Positions 1-4,794 of a DNA stretch of 7,453 nucleotides are shown piece after piece. The stretch spans positions 1 to 7,453 of the forward strand of contig JACRIP010000697.1 of assembly GCA_016220045.1 (NCBI GenBank), in the 5' to 3' direction. The DNA comes from Planctomycetota bacterium (GTDB lineage Bacteria; Planctomycetota; MHYJ01; WSZJ01; JACPWG01). The notes below the pieces were generated by a model that ran no database searches, was not told the DNA's origin, and saw only the letters and a list, made by a program, of their open reading frames with translations. The first letter of the stretch is position 1. The number at the start of each line of letters is the position of its first letter. A program made the translations under genes and the position numbers.

Positions 1-221
1 ACCAGCGCCCCGCGGCGCGCGAAACAGCCCGCCGCCGCGCGCGCGAGAAACTCCGAGCCCGCGGGCGCGGCAGGCAGCGTTTCGCCCGACTCGTCCTCGG
101 CGCGCGCGTCCCCGGCGGAAACGCCGGCGGACTCCGCCTCCAGCGCCGCCACCCGCCCCTCCAGGTCGGCGACGATCCCCTCCATGTGCCTGAGCCGGCG
201 AGCGTATTCTTCGCTGTCCAT
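1..221 (-). CDS. Unrecognised protein with coiled-coil-like N-terminus (3' end outside window)
   Basis: This is a partial gene that runs off the low-coordinate edge, leaving 73 complete codons and no stop. It starts with ATG at 221-219, preceded by GGGAG (plus-strand 228-232) at 6 bases. A second in-frame ATG (residue 13) has a less obvious site. The protein begins MDSEEYARRLRHMEG. Residues 1-30 are rich in Glu, Arg, Leu and Ala with a heptad-like spacing (I16, L20, V24, L27), so a short coiled coil is likely. Residues 31-55 are acidic and Ala/Pro/Gly-rich and look like a flexible linker. A more hydrophobic stretch begins near residue 57. There is no signal peptide, heme motif or metal-binding motif in the visible part. 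It lies 106 bases after the NrfD-like gene on the same strand, so it may be the fourth gene of that operon. I do not recognise the family. The reading frame itself is well supported by the start site and codon pattern. Confidence 0.72.
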   Translation of the reverse strand, partial: MDSEEYARRLRHMEGIVADLEGRVAALEAESAGVSAGDARAEDESGETLPAAPAGSEFLARAAAGCFARRGAL

Positions 222-285
222 GCTCCGCTCCCGAGGCTCACCATGCGCGGGCAGTTCGGCCCGCCCGGAGAACGGCGACCCGGCC

Positions 286-311
286 CGCGCGCCGCCGGAC
301 GCCGGCGCGCG
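286..311. other. GC-rich hairpin in the gap after the NrfD-like gene
   Basis: Nine-base arms CGCGCGCCG (286-294) and CGGCGCGCG (303-311) are perfect reverse complements around an 8-base loop. The hairpin sits within the 106-base gap (222-327) between the NrfD-like stop codon and the next start. No T-run follows on the minus strand, so it is not a classical intrinsic terminator. It could stabilise or partly attenuate the transcript, or be chance in very GC-rich DNA. The rest of this gap holds only the ribosome binding site of the following gene. Confidence 0.35.
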
Positions 312-327
312 CGGCGGCCCCGACCGC

Positions 328-1614
328 CTACGCCACGTCGGGCGCGGGCGCGGGCGCGGATGCCGTCGGCGCCGGCAGCTCGGCCGGGGTGGCCGGCGTT
401 TCCCCCGCCGCCGCCGGCCCCGGCTCGTCCTCGTCGTGCCAGGGCGGCATCAGCTTGATCAGGATCGCCAGCACGACCAGCGGCAGCGCGAGCACGACCA
501 GCGCGACCAGCAGCCCCTCGAGACCGAGCACTTCCATCTTGTAGGTCGTCAACCCGAGGAAGCTCTTGGAGAAGAGCTGGCCGCCGATGACCACGTTCCA
601 GCGGGTAGCGAAGATCCCCATCTGGATCAGGATCGCCGACGTGAAGTAGAGCAGCTTGCGCAGGTCTTCGCTGCAGGAGACCGTCTTCACCAGCACGATC
701 ATCCCCAGGGGCAGCACCATGCCGAGCAGGACCTGCATCACGAAGAGGCTGACGAAGAGCTTGCCGGTGACCATGTGGGAGAGGATCTTGATCGACTCCT
801 CGCTCTCGTAGAGCCGGTGGATGAAGTCGAGCGCCTCGAGCGAGAAATCGACGATCACGGCGTAGAAGAGGAAGCTGGCGATCTTGTCGATGCAGGCCAT
901 GTTGAGGGATTTGCCGCGCAGCGGCGTGATCACCATGTAGAGCAGGAGGACCAGGGAAATGCCGGAGACGATCGCGGAGAAGAGGAAGACGATGGGGATG
1001 AGCACGCTCGACCACCACGGGTTGGCCTTGATCGAGCCGAAGATGAAGCCGACGTAGCCGTGGAGCAGGAAGGCGGAGGGGATGCCGATGACCGTGATGA
1101 CCTGGACCGCTTTCTTGTCGAAGCGGACGGCGGCGTCGCTGATGTCGTTGGAGAAGAGCGAAGCGGCCCGGTAGAACCAGGAGAGCGGCCAGCTCGCCGC
1201 GCGTCCCCAGACGATGAGGTCGCGACGGAAATCGAACCAGATCTCGAGGAGCAGGACGACCATCAGGTACCACAGGTAGACGAACCCGAACATCGCCATG
1301 GCGGAGGAGGGGTTGGGCGTCAGCAGGATCTCGAAGTTGCGTTCGGGATGGCCGAGGTGCAGGAGCAGCGGGAGCGGCGCGATCAGGAGGAAGGAGAGGG
1401 CGGTGAGCATGGCGAGGCGATAGGCGGGCTGGACTTCCTTGACGCGGAAGACCTTGACCAGGGAGGCGAGGATGAAGGCGCCGGCGACCAGTCCCGTGAG
1501 ATAGGGATAGAGCACGATCATGATCGACCAGTGGACTTCGATCTCGTTGGGGTAGATGTACCCCCAGACCTGCTTGGAGAGGTCGGCCAGGTTGTGGAGC
1601 AGCTCCTCGTTCAT
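328..1614 (-). CDS. nrfD: NrfD/PsrC-family integral membrane quinol-interacting subunit
   Basis: A 428-residue polytopic membrane protein. Family members (NrfD, PsrC, HybB, DsrP, ActC) exchange electrons and protons with the membrane quinone pool for an attached iron-sulfur/cytochrome partner. About nine hydrophobic segments are visible near residues 29-52, 67-88, 104-127, 168-193, 203-231, 242-264, 280-310, 318-336 and 360-389. The sequence RWNVVIGGQ at 338-346 is a family hallmark. The length fits the longer HybB/DsrP/ActC type rather than the roughly 320-residue NrfD. After the last helix an acidic, then Pro/Ala-rich tail (390-428) extends beyond the usual end. The ATG at 1614 overlaps the previous stop by four bases (ATGA) and has GGAG seven bases upstream. 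The open frame continues far upstream, but that part overlaps the iron-sulfur and cytochrome genes and is not coding in this frame. The symbol denotes the family; nitrite reduction is not implied. Confidence 0.93.
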   Translation of the reverse strand: MNEELLHNLADLSKQVWGYIYPNEIEVHWSIMIVLYPYLTGLVAGAFILASLVKVFRVKEVQPAYRLAMLTALSFLLIAPLPLLLHLGHPERNFEILLTPNPSSAMAMFGFVYLWYLMVVLLLEIWFDFRRDLIVWGRAASWPLSWFYRAASLFSNDISDAAVRFDKKAVQVITVIGIPSAFLLHGYVGFIFGSIKANPWWSSVLIPIVFLFSAIVSGISLVLLLYMVITPLRGKSLNMACIDKIASFLFYAVIVDFSLEALDFIHRLYESEESIKILSHMVTGKLFVSLFVMQVLLGMVLPLGMIVLVKTVSCSEDLRKLLYFTSAILIQMGIFATRWNVVIGGQLFSKSFLGLTTYKMEVLGLEGLLVALVVLALPLVVLAILIKLMPPWHDEDEPGPAAAGETPATPAELPAPTASAPAPAPDVA

Positions 1615-2384
1615 CGTACGACTCCGTCGAGATCGGAGTAAAGAACCTTGGGTTCGGTATTGAGGTCGGGCTTGAGCGTGTGGATCTTCTTCATGCGCTT
1701 GAAGCGGGTGAGCGGAGAGGCGACGTTGTCGAGGTCGCCGAAGATCCGCGCCGAGGTGGGACAGACTTCGACGCAGGCGGGGAGCAGGTCGCGCGTGGTG
1801 CGGTGGTAGCAGAAGGTGCACTTGTCGGCGGTCTTCGTGTCCGGGTGCAGGTAGCGGGCGCCGTAGGGGCAAGCCTGGATGCAGTAGCGGCAGCCGATGC
1901 AGCGCTCTTCGTCGACCAGCACCACGCCCTCGGGGGAGCGGAAGGTGGCGCCGACCGGGCAGACCTGGACGCAGGGCGGGTGGTCGCACTGGTTGCACAG
2001 CTTGGGCACGAAGAAGGAGCGCATGATCTCGCGCTCCGGCACCGATTCCGACGGCTTGCCGTTGCCGGTCTTGAGGCTCCGGACGACCAGTTCGCCGTCG
2101 GTCTTGATCGTGTACTGTTCGACCCAGGTGCGGAAGAAGAACGGCTCCTTGGGCACGTTGTTCTCCGCCTTGCAGGCATCCATGCAGCGGGTGCAGCCGA
2201 TGCAGCGGTCGACCTGGATGGCCATGCCGAAGCGCCGGGGTTTGCCCGCGGGCTTGCCGGCGGCGTGCGGCGGGGCGCCCCCGGCCTGCTCCGGCGGGCC
2301 GTCGGCGCGCGCGCGTCGGAAGGGCAGGCCGAGGATCGGCGCCAGGAAGGCGGCCAATCCGGCGAGGAATCCGCGTCGTTGCAT
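1611..2384 (-). CDS. Tat-exported four-cluster [4Fe-4S] ferredoxin-like subunit (NrfC/HybA/DsrO type)
   Basis: A 257-residue electron-transfer subunit. Residues 1-28 form a twin-arginine signal: QRRGFLAG, a hydrophobic stretch, then a RARA-type cleavage site near 25-28. The protein should therefore fold with its clusters in the cytoplasm and act on the periplasmic face of the membrane. Sixteen cysteines fall in four groups: C61/C64/C67/C71, C130/C133/C138/C142, C162/C165/C168/C172 and C189/C192/C204/C208. This is the pattern of the four [4Fe-4S] clusters in the DmsB/NrfC/HybA family. It should relay electrons between the NrfD-like subunit and the octaheme cytochrome. The ATG at 2384 is chosen because the signal peptide begins there, a strong GGAGGG lies six bases upstream, and it shares one base with the cytochrome stop (TGATG). 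The longer upstream frame has no family similarity and overlaps the cytochrome gene. Confidence 0.95.
   Translation of the reverse strand: MQRRGFLAGLAAFLAPILGLPFRRARADGPPEQAGGAPPHAAGKPAGKPRRFGMAIQVDRCIGCTRCMDACKAENNVPKEPFFFRTWVEQYTIKTDGELVVRSLKTGNGKPSESVPEREIMRSFFVPKLCNQCDHPPCVQVCPVGATFRSPEGVVLVDEERCIGCRYCIQACPYGARYLHPDTKTADKCTFCYHRTTRDLLPACVEVCPTSARIFGDLDNVASPLTRFKRMKKIHTLKPDLNTEPKVLYSDLDGVVR
1622..1625 (-). promoter_or_regulatory. Ribosome binding site fixing the NrfD-like start
   Basis: GGAG on the minus strand, seven bases before the ATG at 1614 and inside the end of the iron-sulfur gene. It decides the start, because the NrfD frame stays open for hundreds of codons upstream. Together with the ATGA overlap it suggests translational coupling. 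Confidence 0.7.
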
Positions 2385-3133
2385 CACTTGCCCTCCGGCA
2401 GGTGGGGATAGTGGCATTGCCAGCACAGGTAGCGTTCGCCGTGCGCCGCGAGGTCGACCCGCGGCGCCTTCTTCTCTTCGCTCTTCGGGCCGTGGCACTT
2501 GCCGCAGAACTCCCGGTTCTGGGGCTTGGTCGGCCGCACCAGGCGCGGGGTGACCTTGTGCGCGTCCGGGGCGTCGTGGCAGGCGGTGCAGGCCAGGGCC
2601 GCGTGCGACGAGACCGCCTTGGTGCGCTCGATCTCGCCGTGGCAGGCCGCGCACTCCTTGGGCGTCTCGGGCGGCACCGGCGCGTGCGGCTTGTGGCACT
2701 CGATGCAAGGCTTGAGCGGATTGTGCAGCGCGGGGTTGATCTGCGGGAAGCCGGTGGGGCGCGACGGGTCGTAGGCGTGGCAGAGCACGCAGTAATCGCG
2801 CAGCCGCGGCGCGAAGAGCTTGGTTTCGGTCGGGTCCTCGACGTGTTTCCCGGCCGCGCCGTGGCAGGTCTCGCAGGCGAGAGTACGGTGATTCCCCTCC
2901 GCCTTCTCCTTGACCTGGTCCTCATGGCACTCGGTGCACGCCTGGGCGCCGGCAAAGCGCCGCGGGCGGTTCGCTTCCCGCTCGAGCGTCGATTTGACAT
3001 GGTACTCGCGGTCGAGCCAGGTCTGCGGGATGGCATGCGCCCGGACCAGGAAAACACCCGAGGCGAGCAGCGCGAAGGCGAGGCTCAAGCGGGTGATCTG
3101 TTCCGGGACCGGTCGGAAGAGCAGGCTCTTCAT
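2384..3133 (-). CDS. Octaheme c-type cytochrome (doubled CxxCH / NrfB-DmsE-like)
   Basis: A 249-residue periplasmic electron-transfer protein. Eight CxxCH heme-attachment motifs begin at C66, C87, C115, C143, C161, C182, C210 and C237. Residues about 14-34 form a hydrophobic signal segment (TRLSLAFALLASGVFLV) ending in AHA; cleavage or retention as a membrane anchor are both possible. Nine further histidines after the signal (H45, H82, H97, H137, H150, H177, H192, H231, H244) are enough for bis-His ligation of all eight hemes. Two motifs have the CHxPH form (CHKPH, CHYPH). No active-site signature of a nitrite or hydroxylamine reductase is evident, for example no CxxCK heme, so an electron-transfer role is favoured. 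It is the first gene of the three-gene operon. A weak AAAGGA lies about 13 bases before the ATG. The likely partners are the two downstream subunits; its final acceptor is not in the window. Confidence 0.93.
   Translation of the reverse strand: MKSLLFRPVPEQITRLSLAFALLASGVFLVRAHAIPQTWLDREYHVKSTLEREANRPRRFAGAQACTECHEDQVKEKAEGNHRTLACETCHGAAGKHVEDPTETKLFAPRLRDYCVLCHAYDPSRPTGFPQINPALHNPLKPCIECHKPHAPVPPETPKECAACHGEIERTKAVSSHAALACTACHDAPDAHKVTPRLVRPTKPQNREFCGKCHGPKSEEKKAPRVDLAAHGERYLCWQCHYPHLPEGK
2391..2396 (-). promoter_or_regulatory. Strong ribosome binding site fixing the iron-sulfur protein start
   Basis: GGAGGG on the minus strand, six bases before the ATG at 2384 and embedded in the last codons of the cytochrome gene. 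With the TGATG stop/start overlap it supports coupled translation. It selects this ATG over an in-frame upstream extension. Confidence 0.75.
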
Positions 3134-3183
3134 CGGCGTCGTTCGATCCTTTAGGTCGGGGGTCGGGCGGGACGGGAAAGTCG

Positions 3184-3200
3184 CGCGGCCCCGGGCCGCG
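3184..3200. other. Near-perfect GC palindrome about 50 bases before the cytochrome start
   Basis: CGCGGCCC (3184-3191) and GGGCCGCG (3193-3200) are perfect reverse complements around a single C. The element lies 51-67 bases upstream of the octaheme cytochrome ATG, in what would be its leader or promoter. It might be an operator or a leader structure, but arms made only of G and C arise easily by chance at this base composition. Confidence 0.3.
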
Positions 3201-3445
3201 GCGGAGAACCGCGACCGCGAGGCGTGGCACTCGCGCTCGCAAGCCGTGCGCCGTACGCAGGCCGCGGCTCCGGGACGAACCGTCCGGCGCGAGCGGGCAA
3301 ACGGTTAGGGCCGACAAAAAAAAGTGGTTTGGCGGCGGCGAGCGCCCCTGCACGCGCATCCAGATTCCGTCCACGCCGGGGATTTCCCACCCGGAGCGCG
3401 AACGATTCCACCTTGGAGACACGGGGTCCAGGGCGTCCATCTCCC

Positions 3446-3517
3446 GGGGGGGAGGGGAGTGCGGGCGGGGGAGACGGTGGGCGGGGGGAGGGGACGGGCG
3501 CGGGCGGAGGGCGAGGG
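3446..3517 (+). repeat. Cluster of eleven G-tracts (possible G-quadruplex region)
   Basis: On the plus strand eleven runs of three to seven G fall within 72 bases, at 3446-3452, 3454-3457, 3463-3465, 3467-3471, 3479-3481, 3483-3488, 3490-3493, 3496-3498, 3502-3504, 3509-3511 and 3515-3517. Spacers are mostly one to seven bases, which meets the usual G3+N1-7 pattern for quadruplex formation more than once. The G-rich strand is the template strand for the minus-strand genes, so a transcript crossing it would be C-rich. Confidence 0.6.
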
Positions 3518-3619
3518 TGGCGCGTGAGACGGTCGCCGGAATGGCCGGCGGGCAGGCAAACCGCGGCGCGGTGAACAGCATCTGCGCCATGCGGAAACGC
3601 AGAAAGCCCCCCGCCCCCG

Positions 3620-4681
3620 CTACCTCCCCACCAGCCCCGAGAAGATCGACTTGTCCTGCGCCGCCCGGAACGCATCCTCGGGCTGGATCTTGCCCGCGCC
3701 CAGCAGCTCCTCCAGCGCCGTGTCGATCGGCTGATACCACGAACCCAGCCCCGCCGCCAACGCCGCCGCCAGTCCGTCGAGCTTCCCCGACCGGATCACC
3801 GCCGCCACGCTCGGGTGCGCGCAGAGCACCTCGGGCGCCGCACACCGGCCCTTCCCCTCCGCCGCAGGCAGGAGCGTCAACGCCACCACCCCCCGCAGCA
3901 CCTCCGCCAGGAGCGAACACGCCCGCGGCCGCGCCGGCGCCGGGAAGGCTTCCGCCACCCGCTCCAGCGCATGCCCCGCGCTCTCCGCCGCCAGCCCGGC
4001 GAAGACCAGCATCCCCCGGTCCGCCGCATCGAGCGCCATGCCGATCGAGCCGACGTCAGGCAAATCCCCGATCAGCAGCACCTCCACGTCCTGCGCCAGC
4101 GCCGACTCCATCGCCGTCCGGAAGGACTCGGTGTGAAACCCGACCTCGCGCTGCGTCAGGATCGCCTTGCGCACCGGATGCATGAACTCGATCGGGTCCT
4201 CGATGCACAGCGCATGGCGCCGGCTCGAGTTGTTGACCACGCTCATCAGCGCGGAGAGCGTGGTGGTGCGCCCGCTGGTGGGCGGACCGACGACCAGCAC
4301 CAGGCCGTCGCGCAGCGCCGCAAAGCCCTCGACCTGCGGCGGCATGCCCAGGTCGGCCAGCGCCGGAATCTTGTCCGGCACCGCGCGAAAGGCCGCCGCC
4401 ACCCCGAGGTTCTGCTTGAAGTAATGGCAACGGAAGCGGCCGACCCCGTCCAGGCCGTAGCCGAATCGCGTCTCCCCCCGCCCCTCCAGCTCCTGCCAGC
4501 GCGCCGGCGGACAGATCTCGGCCAGCGCGCCGCGCAACTCCTCGGCCGTGAAGGCCGGCGAGGTCGCCAGGGTCAGCACATCGCCCGCCAGCCGCAGCTT
4601 CGGACGCTGCCCCACCGCCAGGAACAGGTCGAGAGCGCCTTTCGTCTTCTCCAGCGCCAGCAGCTTGTCGAGCTTCGCCAT
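3620..4681 (-). CDS. Degenerate PilT/PilU-family type IV pilus ATPase paralogue (compact copy)
   Basis: A 353-residue protein with the full PilT layout: an N-terminal PAS-like domain (about 1-105; RFRCHYF at 82-88 and AAFRAVP at 96-102 match the family), a RecA-like core (about 122-270) and a C-terminal helical region (about 280-353). Canonical PilT hexamers drive pilus retraction at the inner membrane. The Asp box (IEDPIEF, 160-166) and QREVG (177-181) are kept. However, the Walker A is GPPTSGRTTT (132-141) with R138 in place of the essential Lys. Walker B has D206 where PilT has Glu (GDLPD for GEMRD). The His box reads LVFAGLAAE without its histidines, and the AIRNLI motif is not recognisable. 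Weak or no ATP hydrolysis is inferred. The ATG at 4681 is preferred (GGGGA about four bases upstream) over a GTG at 4696. It follows the larger paralogue after 111 bases. Confidence 0.88.
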   Translation of the reverse strand: MAKLDKLLALEKTKGALDLFLAVGQRPKLRLAGDVLTLATSPAFTAEELRGALAEICPPARWQELEGRGETRFGYGLDGVGRFRCHYFKQNLGVAAAFRAVPDKIPALADLGMPPQVEGFAALRDGLVLVVGPPTSGRTTTLSALMSVVNNSSRRHALCIEDPIEFMHPVRKAILTQREVGFHTESFRTAMESALAQDVEVLLIGDLPDVGSIGMALDAADRGMLVFAGLAAESAGHALERVAEAFPAPARPRACSLLAEVLRGVVALTLLPAAEGKGRCAAPEVLCAHPSVAAVIRSGKLDGLAAALAAGLGSWYQPIDTALEELLGAGKIQPEDAFRAAQDKSIFSGLVGR

Positions 4682-4792
4682 GGGTCCCCGTTTCACGATG
4701 GGGGTTGAAGGGAGAGTCGATCCGCGTCCGCGCCGCCGGGGATCGCGCTTCAGGTTCGGGGAAACCCCCGAGCCCGGGGCGCGATGCCCGGG
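4682..4792. other. 111-base gap between the two PilT-like genes
   Basis: This spacer holds no gene. It contains the weak GGGGA site before the compact PilT-like start, a small stem GGGG-AAA-CCCC (4758-4768), and most of a stronger hairpin at 4771-4794. There is no T-run after either stem on the minus strand, so read-through and co-transcription of the two genes remain likely. Confidence 0.5.
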
Positions 4793-4794
4793 CT
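4771..4794 (-). other. Hairpin overlapping the stop of the long PilT-like gene
   Basis: AGCCCGGG (4771-4778) and CCCGGGCT (4787-4794) are perfect 8-base arms around an 8-base loop. On the minus strand the hairpin begins within the stop codon of the upstream gene. It is not followed by a T-run, so it may be an intercistronic stabiliser or weak attenuator rather than an intrinsic terminator. Confidence 0.4.

Larger units (their letters stand above)
3134..3619. other. 486-base non-coding region upstream of the cytochrome operon
   Basis: No credible gene is seen here on either strand; the open frames are low-complexity Pro/Arg/Gly shadows of GC-rich DNA. The region should carry the end of the PilT-like transcript and the promoter and leader of the cytochrome operon on the minus strand. 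I could not read a convincing -35/-10 or -24/-12 promoter. Visible structure includes the G-tract block at 3446-3517, an A8 run (T8 on the minus strand) at 3316-3323, a dyad AACCGT at 3278-3283 with ACGGTT at 3301-3306, and a near-perfect palindrome at 3184-3200. Just after the PilT-like stop there is a weak stem, TCTGCG (3581-3586) with CGCAGA (3598-3603), not followed by a T-run. Confidence 0.6.

Noticed and set aside
184..1641. Long plus-strand open frame (485 residues) opposite the NrfD-like gene
   Set aside because: It lies antisense to a clearly recognisable membrane protein. Its translation is His/Gln/Asp/Arg-rich with no family resemblance, as expected from the complement of GC-biased codons.
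2385..2708. N-terminal extension of the iron-sulfur protein
   Set aside because: It overlaps the heme-motif-rich end of the cytochrome gene in another frame. The Tat signal and strong GGAGGG mark the start at 2384.
1615..3057. Upstream in-frame extension of the NrfD-like gene to 3057
   Set aside because: This part translates to Arg/Pro/Ala/Ser-rich sequence in the wrong frame of the iron-sulfur and cytochrome genes. The true start at 1614 has a ribosome binding site and begins the membrane protein.
3224..3240. Possible sigma-54 promoter (TGGCAC followed by CTCGC) on the plus strand
   Set aside because: The spacing to the GC element is off by one, the TTGC element is poor, and it points away from the genes.
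3316..3345. Intrinsic terminator ending in the T8 run on the minus strand
   Set aside because: No stable stem lies directly before the T-run; the nearest GC stem is more than ten bases away and only about four pairs long.
3567..3594. TGGCGCAGATGCTG as a sigma-54 promoter on the minus strand
   Set aside because: The GG and GC elements are about three bases too close together for the -24/-12 pattern.
3151..3675. Small minus-strand open frames in the intergenic region
   Set aside because: Pro/Ser/Arg low-complexity translations, no ribosome binding site and no recognisable protein. They are most easily explained by scarce stop codons in GC-rich DNA.
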